Source: Heligmosomoides polygyrus polygyrus (taxonomy: Eukaryota; Nematoda; Chromadorea; Rhabditida; Heligmosomidae). From it: a stretch of 64,000 nucleotides of DNA. Position 1 is the first letter of the stretch. Every line of letters starts with the position of its first letter. The position numbers and the translations under genes were made by a program. The DNA lies in assembly GCA_947396885.1 (NCBI GenBank), contig OX377202.1, positions 76,790,643-76,854,642 of the forward strand. Reading direction: 5' to 3'. Below the pieces are notes generated by a model. That model ran no database searches, had not been told where the DNA came from, and saw only the letters and a program-made list of their open reading frames with translations. This document shows positions 23,346-36,500 of the stretch, one piece after another.

Positions 23346-24184
23346 TAAGTTGGTAGATAGCTTTTCAGCAAGGATTTCAAACATCATGAAAAAGTCGGCC
23401 TTCCCCGTTATATCTCAATAACCATAGACTGTTGAGGACCATGAGGTATTAAGATGTAGTTCATCGAATAGGCCCTCATCATAAGTTCCTCAGTGAAGGT
23501 CTTTTGGACGCTTTCCAGAGCGTCAGTGTCCTTCTTCGTTTGACCAAACACTGCAGTTCCTGTTTATACTATCGGTCGCACATTGGTTTTATACGGTCGG
23601 ACATAAAAGCTTGGATGTCAAAACCCTGAAGAGGTTGTAGATACAACGGTTGTCGTTTTTCAACCAAAACTGCGCAGCGTTGAGAAAACATAGATCAGAG
23701 CAAGTCTCGAACTTCGTTCACTCTGCGGAACCCCTGGCTCTGTAATTCTGTAAGTCGGAATCCGAGATTGGTTTGTGGCTCCAGTGATCAAAAGTGGATT
23801 TCTGTCCGTTGAAAGTGACAGTTCAATAGACAATCACTAACTGAAAGGACATAGAGGCTTTAGCCTCGTCAAATTTTTTAAAGATACTAACGTTATCTGC
23901 ATTCGGAACAACTTTCGACACCAACAGGAGCATGAGGGAGTTTAGCCTTACATATTTTGAATGCAAATCAAGCTGCTTTGGGTCGATCTCTGCGTGGTTT
24001 CAGGAATCTACTGTTACGATTCAATGAATCTCATCGAATGCTTTTTGTAATTTATTGTCATTCCTTGAGTGTTGTTTTTAACAATGTATTTCCATGTGTG
24101 GCTACGGCCCATGTCTTGAATAAATAGAAATAGAAATTATTTAATGCACTTGATACTCAGTGATGTATACACGAGAGTTCATAG

Positions 24185-24872
24185 GTATCACCTGTATCAC
24201 CTGTCGTCCCGTTGATCATCGACTTGCTCAATCGGGCGCCAGCAGCGTCTCCATTTGTCCCTGTCGCGTGCCAGAGTGGTCCAATGGATCCTCCTCGCTC
24301 GAGGGACACGAAGAGCGTCATATCGGTCGTTCAGGGCTTTCACGAAGAAGTCCGACCAACGCGTTGGTGGGCGTCCCGGTGTTCTCTTGACATCCCGCGG
24401 AATCCAGTCGCTAACGACTCTCGTCCAGCGGGTGTCTGCGAAGCGCATTACGTGGTCGGCCCACCTAATTTTCGACAACTTGGCCCACGCGACAGCGTCT
24501 CTGATCTTCGAACGTCGGCGAAGCTCGGAACTCCGGAGGCCTTCTCTCACTTGCGTGAGTCGTGTCACTCCAAGCATCGTCCTCTCGATTCCACGCTGCG
24601 CTACGCTGATCGCGTGTTCATCCTGCTTTCATATAGTCCAGGTCTCTGAGGCGTATGTTAGGGCAGGAAGAACAGTGGAGTCGAATAGGTGGGCACGGAG
24701 TCGGACGTTGTTCGTCTTCTTCGCAACTTCTTCGACGCTGTTGAAAGCTCCCCAAGCCGCTCGTTTCCTCCTGCTCAGCTCCGGCGCTAGGTCGTTGGCC
24801 ATATTGACTTCGCGACCCAGATACACGTAGCTGGAGCATTCGGAGATGTTCGTTCCGTTGAGCGAGAATGGG
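24185..24872 (-). mobile_element. RTE-clade retrotransposon, 3' fragment
   Basis: Two - strand frames join into the RTE C-terminal part: [40 protein letters not shown], then [37 protein letters not shown] and [16 protein letters not shown]. The 3' end carries the same tandem TATCACCTG (+ strand) as the 6.2-kb copy. It is truncated at its 5' end and frameshifted. Confidence 0.88.
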
Positions 24873-25324
24873 GCATCAGAAGCTTGTCAGTTTATAGGTA
24901 TACAACAAGAATAAGACTGGAGAAAGCATTCCGCTTTCAGTATCACCAGCTGAGGCTTTAGAGAGCTGGCTCTCGATCTTTAAGGTGCGGTGTATCTTGA
25001 CCTGCTTACGAGTTCTGCCTCGACCTTGCATAAGCGTGTGTTGGGCAGCGTGCCTTTTTTCGTGCTTCCTTGCCGAATGACGCTGTTGCCAGCTCCAATT
25101 TTACCAAACCTTCTATTTGTTCGAGCCGGTAGTGGTCTTTGGAGAGCTAGAGTTGGCTCAAGATGTCAGATAGTGCTACCTAGCCGAATGTCTCATCTGA
25201 GTATCGGGTATCGAAGCCCTTCATAGCCTAGCTCGATCAACAGGTTGAACTGCGGGGTGACCCTAGCCACTGCCCTTCTGTTCGCACCTTGTCGTTACCT
25301 CCCACTCTTTCCAAACGTGAATGT

Positions 25325-25500
25325 TGCCCTACAACCTGCCCTGTCGTCCCACTGATCGCGGAATTGCTTGAGTGGACGCCAGCACATCTCCATTCGTCCG
25401 CGTCTCGTGCCAAAGTAGTCCAGTGTATCGATCTTGATCGAGAGCCACGAAGAGCGCCATTGATCCATGGTTTTTGGTAAATGTCGAGAAACAAATAGAT
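25325..25500 (-). mobile_element. RTE 3'-end remnant
   Basis: A short - strand segment gives [15 protein letters not shown] and then a frameshifted tail, matching the last conserved block of the neighbouring RTE copies. It lies just upstream of the FARSB start. Confidence 0.65.
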
Positions 25501-25834
25501 CGCCCGCTCTCAGCGCAACAAAAGATTCCCATGGACGGTTTCCAAGAAAAAATGCAATGGATGAGGGACCGGAACGAAGCCAAGAAGGACTCATAAGTGA
25601 TACGAAGTCTATGAGGGCTTCACGGCTGATGACTTAAACACAACTGCTGCTGCATCCACTTCACGAATGCAAGCTCATAGTGCCCCCGGTCCTCACCTAT
25701 AGGCCCTCCGCAGCCTTCGGGGCGGGGCAGTCGGCCGCTTGCGGCGGGCGGACGAGTTGTCGCGCACAGTCAATTCATCGGCTGCTTTCCAGCCCTTGCC
25801 TATACCGTTACTATTCCCGTCGTTCACAGGGAAA

Positions 25835-28800
25835 ATGCCGACTGTGGGCATTAAGAAGACACTGCTGGATAAGCACCTGGGCAAGACCTACGGTGAGTTG
25901 TCTCTGGCTAGGGTTTCCTCGATTTTATTCCTCTATTTCTGCGTTCAGGCGAGAAGGAGTTCGACGAACTCTGCTTCGAGTATGGGCTTGAACTGGACGA
26001 AGTTGTGAGTTTCTTCGATTTTGCTTTCTTTTTTTAACTGCCTTTATGTAGATATCTGTAAGCCTTTAGCCATAATTTTCAATGTTTCCTTGTCTTACAG
26101 TGAAGTTCCTGAAATTTGGAAAGAGTCAATCATTACTGCTATTCCAAAAACTCCTAGACCAGAGTTGCTTTCTTCCTTTCGGCCGATAAGTATTATTCCG
26201 ACCCCAATAAAAGTGATGGAAAGTATTGTCAGAGATAAGTTGCTGGCCTGCCTATCTAGAAGTAATTCGATTCCGTACGAACAGCATGGCTTCATGTCAG
26301 GCGCTTCCACCGCCACTCAGCTTTCTGACTGCTTATTTGATTGGAACCTTGCACTTAACAATGGAGATTCCGTTGATGTAATTTACTTCGATTTGTCCAA
26401 AGCTTTTGACAAGGTCAATCATCAAAAACTTTTGAGCAAACTATACCAAAATGGAGTTCATTTGTTCCTTCTAAAGTGGATACGTTCTTATTTAAGTGGA
26501 AGGCATATGCGCGTTAAAGTTGGTAGCTCATTTTCAAAATGCTATGATTGCAAAAGTGGAGTGCCACAGGGAGGGGTACTGTCGCCTACCCTTTTTCTTG
26601 CTTACACCTCTGGCCTGCCCTCGAAGCTAGCCACAAGCTCTTATGTTAAGGTGAAGATGTATGCTGACGACATAAAGATTTATGGGGCATACAACGGTGA
26701 TAACAAAACATCTGTGCACCAGGCATTAACTCAGTCCATTGGTAATATGCTGGAATGGGCAGATGCTTGGCAAATTCCGGTCAATCTGTCTAAAACAACA
26801 GTTTTCCACATTGGCAATGCCCCTTCGTTGGGTTACAAAGTCAACGACTACGAGCTGCTTTCTGTGTCTGGTGTCCGCGATCTTGGCATTTTCACTGATC
26901 ACGAATTGAAGTTTGAGAAGCATATCAATAATATAGTGCGAAAAGCATTCTCTATTATGCATTTGATTTGTAGAAACATAAAATGCAATGACAGCTCCGT
27001 ACTGATTAGTTTATATATGACTTATGTAATCCCTATATTGGAATACTGTTCGCAGGTTTGGAGTCCTTCCTTAAAAAGGCTTCAGGTCAAAATTGAGAAG
27101 GTTCAGAAGTCTTTCACTAGAATTCTATTTTGCAGATGTGTATCAAGTTCGGGTGATATGAGGGCGATCCCAAATTATCAAGAGAGACTTAAACTCTTTA
27201 ACCTTAGAAGTCTTCTTTACAGACGCGTATTCAACGATTTAGTTTTTTGCTTCAAGGTCCTTAAAGGAGAGTCTGGACTTAGACCTTGTAAGTATTGGAT
27301 CTTTTTGCCTACATTAGGTCATCGTAATAGCTACCGCTTCCATTATCCCACTATTAAAAGAAAAAACCGTGAAAAAGTGTTTAACTCTCTTTTTTACCGA
27401 GGTGCTCGTTGGTTACAAATGTTACCTCCAGGCTTTTTAGAGTTACCAAATACTTATGTTTTTCGAAAAAGGTTGAGGAAAGTAGACCTAATTTCAACAT
27501 TACACCTCACTGATATCACCTAAGGGCAACATTGCGGTCCTTCCTTCCCCTTAGCCTCTAATTCATAGCTCTATCATGCCTTGGCTTCACACAAGTAAAC
27601 ATGTTGTTTTGGTGCATTTGTTTTCTCACGTTGTTTGTTTCTAATTCATATTCCTATTTGTTTCTGTTTTTGTACTCAAATTTTTCCGTTTTTCCCTTTT
27701 CTTTCCTGCCCACCTTTGCTGCTTTTATCTTTTTCTTCAATGGCAGTTTCTGTTTGCTCTCCTATCTAACTCTAGGATATCTCGCTTTCTTCCCTCTTCT
27801 TACACCACCGTTACGCGGGTGTTGATGGAGCGATGGAGTTGACGGACCTACTAAGTTGGTATCCGGAGCCGTCTTCGATTACGACTTGCAGTGTTTGGCG
27901 GGCCACTGCTCTTCTCCATCAATAGCTCCACAAATCAACCCCTCACTCCCCTATTTTTTCTTTGCCTTGTGACAAAATATTTCGCTTCTCCTTGTTTTTT
28001 TTCTTCACAGTAGTTCATTCCCTTTCCTCCAATTAGCACGTAACGCTGTTCGGCTTTGGTTTGTTGAGGTTTCTCTTTTTTTACCATGTTGTGTTACTAA
28101 TCACATTGTGTCCATGCTTTTCTTGTATTCTCGAAATGTGGGCGCTTTTATGTGCAAATAAATAAATAAATAAATAAAATAAATATCCTTAATGGACAAA
28201 CTGGCCCCTAGTATTAAAGAAAGAGGCTATGCCGTTTAATTTCCTCTCTCTAGAAATTTTGACTGTCTCCATTATACGGCGGAAAGAACTATAGTAGCAA
28301 GTTTCCGTCAATTTGTACATCTGAGATCATTGTGCAGACATCGTTCGGCTGACGCTTTGGCACGACAGCTTTCTTCAGAGCTCGGAGAAGACAAGGAAAA
28401 TTTGGGAAAATGCTCGTCTGAGGATCATTTCGGGTCACAGTAGTTTCAAGAAGTTGCTGAACAATGAGGGGAGGGGAGTAAGAGAACCCAATTGGTCCTA
28501 TGGATACAACCGCAAGGCTAGTAAGTCGCCGTGGGATGGAGAATGGTCTTAAGCAGGTGAGTCTCTCCTTCCGGGTCAATAGGCTAGGCTGGACAAAAAC
28601 CGCTGACGCGGAGGAGAGCACTGAACTTGGCAAGCGAGGAAACTCCAGGGTGTGGTTGATCTAACTTACTCGTTTTAAGATACCTTTCCTGTGTCCAGCG
28701 GGCACCAGCCCGCTTAGTACCGTACGATCTAACAGCACCGGTGGCGTAAAGCGTAGCATCCTGCCAGCAGAGCAGAGGAAGAGTGTTCGGGTCTCGCCTG

Positions 28801-28970
28801 GTGCAAACGTTTTGATCGCAACGCAACAAAATATCCTGCAACGCAATTTACCTTGATTCCATTTTTCAACGGGAGTTTGCTGCTATTGTTCAACATCATA
28901 CTAGGACCCCCCGCGATAGTTGAACGAAGATTATTCTTCAGATATACATACATATTATATATAAATATAA

Positions 28971-29007
<37 letters not shown>

Positions 29008-30543
29008 AGACGTTCAGCGGCCTAACGGCCGCCAAACGTCTGGTTGGAAGCTTCACCCCCAAGCCCCGAGAATAGAACACCCCGCCTAGGCCTTTTTACT
29101 CGCGTTACATTGAAAAACTGGTTCTAGAGGAAAGCGGGACAGTATGGCACAATCTTAAATACTGCTCCTATGAAGCTTATCTATCCTCTATCGCACTTAC
29201 GCCGATTTATTCTCCGAAGTACACATCCTCTACGTGGTGAGGAACAGATTGTGATAATCTTGTGAGAGCTCTATACAGCTAAATATCCGACGACAATAAT
29301 AATCCTTCGATTCCCGAAGTCATTCTGCCTACCCCCACCCCCCCCCCCCCCCCCCCCCGACAATACACAATACTCCCTTACCCATGTACAGCCAGAGACA
29401 GGAAGAAAAATGTAGTGAGCATCAGTCAGTAGTGAGAGGGAGAGGCATGTAACGCGCACGCTCACTGCCTCTCAAAGGTCAATTGAAAATCCGACGCATG
29501 CTTCGCAGTGTTTGATCCTGGTCCGCCCTTACAGGTTCCTTCCACTGATCTCTTTCCTAACACTGTCTACCTTCACTGGTTCTCCCTTTACCGGTTCCCC
29601 CCCCCCCTCCCTTCACAGGGCTCTCCCACTTCACTGGTTCCTTCTTTTTACCACCTCTTACTGCCTCCCCTTACATAAGTGGTACCCTTTATTGGTCCCC
29701 TTCACTGGTGCCCATTAATGGTCCCTCCTTTACTGCCCCCACCCCCTTCATAGCTCCCCCATTACTGGTCTCACCTTCACTGATCCCTTTTACTGGTCCC
29801 CTTCCTTTAACTGGCCGCCATTACTGGTCCTACCTTCGCTGGTCCCCTTTTCACTGGTCCTCCTTTAATGGTTTCCCCTTTACCGGTTCCCCCTTCACAG
29901 AACTTTCCCACTTCACTGGTTCCCGTTCGCTCCCCCCCCCCCCCCCTACTACCGCCCCAACCCTCATCTTAGAGCTACTCTTTATTGGTTCCCCTTCACT
30001 GGCTCCCATTAAAGGTTCTACTCTTACTGGTACCTTACCCCCACCTCCCTTCGCTGGTCCTCCCACCCGTCACTGGACCCCCGCTTACTGGTCTCCTCTT
30101 TAGTGGTCTCCCATTACACGTGTTCGGAATCCGGACCCCTTGCGCGACATAGGTGACACCTCTCCTGAACCCAGACACCCCTTGCATGACATCGATGACA
30201 TGTCTTCTGACTCCAGACATCCATTACGCGACATCGTTGACACCTCTTCTGAACCCAAATACCCAATGCGCGACATCGCTGACATGCCTTTGAATCCGAG
30301 CGCCTGTTGCACGACGTCGGTGACACCTCTCATAAACCCGGACGCCTGTTGAGCAGCGTCGGAGGCATGTCTTTTGAACTCGAATGCCCTTTGCGCGACA
30401 TCGGTGACACTTCTTCTGACGGTCTCGACACGGCGTGGGTGGCACCTCGTCTGAACGCGGACACCTGCTACTCGACTTCTAGGAAAGGCCAGACGAAATG
30501 AGCAGACGGACGGACAACCGCTAACTTCTTTATATATAGTAGG

Positions 30544-30577
<34 letters not shown>

Positions 30578-33500
30578 CCTGCGGTTATGAAAGCTAGGCT
30601 GAAGTTCATAGAAACAAAGGCTCTTTATAAGAAGACCGGCTCCCGTCGTCGATGCCTGACGCTGGACGTGAGAGTCACGCTAGGCCTGCCGGCTTCTTGT
30701 ATGGCGGATGCGTATTTGGCCATACTATGACTTTCGGTGGGCAGTCGACGAACAGGTGGGGAGGGAGTAGGCCTTATCCTCAGACTCAGTAAGTCAGGTA
30801 TCAGTTCACCGAACGCGGGAGGGGTATGGAACGCTTGGCTGGCCGGGGGGGGGGGAATCCGAACCAGGAACCTGGAATCGGGCCTACGCAACAGCCGGCA
30901 CCTATTCTAACTGCGCTACACGCACCGGCAACAGCTTGGCCTGTATTATATGCCGCCCGCGTTTGCAGGGTCGCAGATTAGGTCTAACTTCCTCACTTCC
31001 TCAGACAATTTAGGGAGCTAAACCTTTTTATGGGTGGTAGTGAAGATTTTCTGTTGATGCTCGATTCAAACAGTTGCTTGCTCGCAATGAGTTATTCCGT
31101 TCTCACTTGCATGTACTTGATTCATTCAGTTGGTTTCGCTTGTTTATATCCCATTCTACGCGTGCATTTCAGCTGTCATTCACGCCAGGAAATAAACCCA
31201 CCAAAACTACGCAGCTTTGCCCGTTCTGAACAGTTGCTTTACCGCGCATTTGTTCTTAGAAATACCGCACGGCAACCCATTGTCCTTCCTATCAGGAGGA
31301 AAAGTAATATGGAGGCGGCTTTACTATGACATCGTTATTGCGGTACCTTTTTGTGGTTTTTACTAACCTTACTCTTCGAGCAGTTAATAGAAAAGTGGCA
31401 CTGCGAATGGAGTACGGCTGCTGAAGTACCAGTAGTTTATGTTTTCTCTCGTTGTCTAATTCTGCCAAAAGTCGTGTAGAAAATGTGGGATAGTTGCTTG
31501 AACGCAGAAACAGTTAGTCAACATGACAGTTTTGCATGACATATATGGAGGCCTGGGAGGGACTAGCGATTATTATAAGACTTAGAACTTAGTGCGAAGA
31601 ACTCTAATTGAATTCTTTGCATTGCAGACATCCGAGAAAGCCATTGTGGAGAAGGAGCGCGGTCAAGCCTGCTCTGCCAATGAACTCTGTGATTCCGAGG
31701 TGTACAAGATCGACATACCGGCGAACCGATACGACCTTCTTTGTGTTGAAGGTCTTAGTCGGGCTCTGAAAGTATTCAAGAACGAGTGAGTTGCTTATGT
31801 TGCGGAGTTCTGAAAGACCTGCTCATACTTCGCGGCGGCAGCGACAAGAGGGACGAGAGCAAAAGCAGCGGCAGGAGCGGACGTAGTGTGGTGTACGTAA
31901 TTAATTACGCACTCCACACTCCGTCCGTCGTTCCAGTCGCGCCCGTCGCCGGCGCGAAGTAGTGAACAGGTGACAGCAGCGACGAGAGCGACAGCGCCAG
32001 CATTCGAGTATGAACATATTTCGGCGGCGATCATTTTCAACAGCGTTTGTCCCCCATGGTGGCGGGGTCCGCTCTTCTGAAGCGCATCATAGTAGTGGAG
32101 CAGTAACAGTGTGGGAGTTTTTTGGAGGTAACACTAACAAAGAGAGGTTGTTGCGCAATTAGCAGGAGGCATCGCCTTTTGCATGCATCAGTACTTAATT
32201 AAGTAGAGACTTGTAATCCTGACCTGTATAAACGGTGACAGTCGGATGTCGTTGTTTGGGTCAAAATATAATCATTAAATACGTACTCAAATTAACACTA
32301 CATCATCTCGGAGCAGAATGAATAGCAGACCTATTAAGGAACTGCTTAATGTAAGCATTTATCTCTCTTTATCGCTAATTTTTTGGGCACTTTCATCTTC
32401 ACTTCTGTTGTATCAAGTAATGCATCTTCGCAAAAATCCAATTCTTTGCAGAATGAAGACCCCTAACTACGTTCTCAAGCGGCCTAAAGGTCCTCTTCAG
32501 CAGATAGTAGTGACCGCACAGGTAAGTGTTTGCTTTGCTGATGTCGTGCTGCTTAGAACCGGGAGGTCCACATTATACTTGTGTCCTTCCAAAATTTTTT
32601 CGAATAAACGAATAATCGAATATATTCGGTTTCACGAAAAACCGAATATTCGAATGATGAATATATTCGAATTTTGGACCTTGTCGAATATTCGAATAAT
32701 GAATATTTTCGAATTTTGGGCCTCACTGAATATTCGAATAATGAATATTTTCGAATTTTGGGCCTCATCGAATATTCGAATAATGAATATATTCGAATTT
32801 TGGACCTCACCGAATATTCGAATAATGAATATTCGAATATTCGAATTTATTCGAATATTCATTCGAAATTATTCGATTCGGTCCGAAGTATAGTCCACAT
32901 TTTCTTAAAGCATGCAGTGCAGGATTTCCGCGTGCGCTGCCTCTATGACTAGCCTAAGTTTGAAGGTCTTGCCGAAATAGGTGTGAGTAATCTGAATGTG
33001 CTGCCGTTTAAACGTGCAGTTTTCTGTTACAACCCTATTGAGGAGGGCACTGTGTTCTACCGCGTGACCCCTTTCTGGAATCTGGCCAAGAGCTCTATTG
33101 GGTATGATGTGAGGAGTCTCGACCAAATTGAGGGGGTGAACATAGAAAAGATCATGGAGTTTTTGAGCTGCCTCCTGACTAGAATTGTCCCCACTTTCCG
33201 ATGAGATGCTGAAGGATAATGTGGATCCTTCTGCTTCAGTGCGTGTTGATGCTCATGCAGTGTTATTTTACTCATGTACTTACCTGTTTCTGTATTTTAG
33301 ACCGCTGCCGTTCGCCCCTTTGTGGTAGGAGCCGTACTTCGGGACGTCTCATTCAATGCCGACAGCTACGCTTCTTTCATCGATCTTCAGGTACTGTGCA
33401 TATAAATCATCAATCTTTGTTACCATTTAACGGGTAGCAACTATGAATGAGTCTCACTGCCCTTTTCAGGACAAACTGCATCAAAATATTTGCCGTAAGC

Positions 33501-36500
33501 GAACGCTGGTTGCCATAGGAACACATGACCTGGACACCATTTCTGGTGGGTCGAGTATCGCTATCTGATAAAAGCAGTTTGGCTTCGGTTGCGTTGGGAG
33601 AGTTGTGTTGAATGAATGAAGGCCAAGATCACCTGGAAAGAAATGGTTCATAGCGATCTGAGGCGATTCATGCGTTAGGAAAGCATAAAAATTAAGGACG
33701 TTTATTTTTTTATTCATTTATTCTGTACGTAGACAGCCACGCGATTACAATTGAGAAACAACTAAACCAAGAACAACTCAACACACAACAGCGGCTGAGT
33801 GAACGAGTTATTCTACAGTAAGTTATTCTATACAACAAACAAAAACCTCAAAAAGAGCTGCAAATTATAAGCAAATATACAGGGTGCGTAAAAAGTATTG
33901 ACGCACCTACGTTTTGATTCAGCTCCAGCTTTTTCTTTCTATCCCTCTAGGTTTTTGTGTGTTATTTTTGTTGTCTGTATTGTGCTCAAAAAAAAAACAC
34001 GAAAAAACTGAAGAAACATGATCGTCATCGTTACGGTGGCCCTTTTTTTGTTTGTTACCCAGACAGCTGAATACTTCCTTAACAAGGAAATTTGGCGCTG
34101 TTCGAAACGGTTGGTGAGGAAAGAGGTTAGCAACCCAAACGTCAGCCACGGCTCTGTCATAACAGATGATGATTACAAGAGGTTCACGCACGTTAACGTT
34201 CAAATCCGAAATTATCAATCTCTGTCCGATAACGGTAAACGGATAACGCGCGCAGGTGTGGACAGCTTCTCAGACGAACACAGCTTAAACATGAATCCGC
34301 TGGATTACTCTTTTTAGGCGATTTTGGTGAATGAGGCCTGTGCTACTTTCAACAGAAGTGACCAGTCGCAGAAGGTTACCCTGTTAAAGGCACGGGACGA
34401 AATCCAAGCGAGTACTTGCGGCGCGTGCTCATGAATTTTTCCGCCGTGTTCGCTCCTGTATTCACAGTAAAGGAGCCAATGTCAATTACGAGTTATTCTA
34501 TCGTGATTGCAAAACAATTTTCCATATTTCTCAAGTGAATATTTTAAAACTTACCTCGCAATACTATTTCCACAACCGTTATTTAGTGCGTCAATACTTT
34601 TTACGCACCCTGTACAGAAAAAGCAACAAATTATAGTAATCTATAAAGTCTCCTGCAGATACCTGTCAGCTAGTTCCTTGAATTGCCTTAGACTGCCTGG
34701 TAGGTTATTTTTCTTGGAAAGCATCACAAATTCGTGAAGATGTTACAGAAGCATTTCTTCCCTTCTCTGTTTTCTCTTTCTTTGATGTATAATGTTACTC
34801 GTTGGTTTATATAGCCCGTCAGGGCATTTAAAATAGGTTATTTGAGCTCTGCGCATTCAGGACCGTTCAAGTACACCGCCGATCTGCCAAAGGATATTCG
34901 CTTTATTCCGCTGAATCAGACGAAGGAATTCACAGCTTGTGAATTAATGGAGCTATACTCGGTAAGGTCATTTACGCACACTTACTACGATTTCTCTTTG
35001 AGCATATCCTTCAGACTGACAGCCACTTGAAGTCATATCTGCCGATTATCCGTGACAAGGAGCGATATCCGGTGATTTATGATGCGAACGGTATCGTATG
35101 CTCGATGCCTCCCATAATTAATGGTACGTCAACCCTGTTTATTGTTCCCTCTAAAGTGTCTGAGCAGTCTTTTCCAGGTGAACATTCGAAAATTACTCTA
35201 CAAACGAAGAACATATTCATTGAAGCGACTGCAACCGATTTGCAGAAGGTTCGCTGTTTTCTGGCTGATGGTTCCGTGTTTCCTGCTTTATTGCTTTATC
35301 TCTTTTTAGGCCATTGTCGTTCTGGATACTGTCGTCACAATGTTCAGTCAGTACTGTGCACAGCCATTCACGTAAGGCCTTATTTTGCCGGTGTTTCGGT
35401 GTGTCTCACCTTATCTGCAAGTCCATTGGGGTCCTTTTCAAAGATGTTTTTGTCGTTTTTAACAATGTTTTAAGAATCGAACCAGTGGAGGTGTTCTATG
35501 AAAAGGATGGTCGGAAAGAAGTGTATCCGGTTAGCATACTACACCATTGAGCTGTTGAGCTAATGAAATCTAGATCTGCAGTGTTCTTCTAATTTTTCGA
35601 TTTGAAGATGCTGTCACGTCGAGAGATGATGGTGCGCACATCTGAGATCAACACCAAGATCGGCTTCCAACTCGACGCGCAGACTATGGCGGATTTGCTT
35701 ACTCGAATGTCACTTAAAGCTGTAGTAGCGACTGACAACACGCTGAAGGTGCGATTCGATTCGAGAACTGCTTGGAGTTCACCTCAGACTGTCGTGGAAT
35801 TTAGATAACCATCCCTCCTACTCGACATGACATACTCCACGAGTGCGACATTGCAGAGGATGTTGGTGTGGCGTACGGATTCAATAAGCTGATTCTTCGT
35901 CTTCCTGAGGTGAGGAACAATTAGATGAAGAGGCCCAAGGCTAGTAGAAGAGCTTGGATGTATGCTTATGCATTTCGCGCATTAGAACTGGATGCTGAGA
36001 TACTCGCTAACGAATAAAAGAGCCGCGTAGGAAATCATTACTCGTTTCCAAGCTTTGTAACAGTCCAAGCTACAAAGGTGCTAGAATGTTAGCTACTAAA
36101 GTCTGTTGGGATGTCGTCCCACCTACTGGCTCCTTTCCTCCTTAATTTATTATTTCGTTCTGTAGCCAACGAGAATGATATAGTGTTTAGGGTTTAAAGG
36201 TCTATTTTTCACAAGACACATAACAGGACATCTTACTAAATATATTCGCTTAGTCCATCGGTCACGTTGTCAGTCATGGGGAAGGGGCACTGAAGCTAAG
36301 AGATGATGCATACAACAGTGCGGTGTATGCCAGCCGGGTTTTCTTTCAGCTTAACCACCATGATTCTGCTTGGTTTACCAGTTCCCAAATACTTAAGATT
36401 TTGTCCAATTCTACATCAATCTCCAGCGCCAACCCGGATCACTTAAGTTTTGCTTTTATCAAGAAAGTGGCCCCGTACATTGCTTTTCCTTTAGAGCTGA

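Noticed and set aside
30115..30450. Regularly spaced repeats resembling a CRISPR array
   Set aside because: Units are contiguous imperfect tandem repeats without unique spacers, in a nematode-type intron.
29512..30609. Several proline/serine- or arginine-rich open frames on both strands
   Set aside because: They follow the ACTGG and 42-bp minisatellites frame by frame on both strands; repeat periods divisible by 3 keep them open. No splice or start context.
32318..32952. Repetitive open frames on both strands ([15 protein letters not shown] repeats)
   Set aside because: Produced by the palindromic 42-bp minisatellite inside FARSB intron 4; only 32452-32521 is a real exon here.
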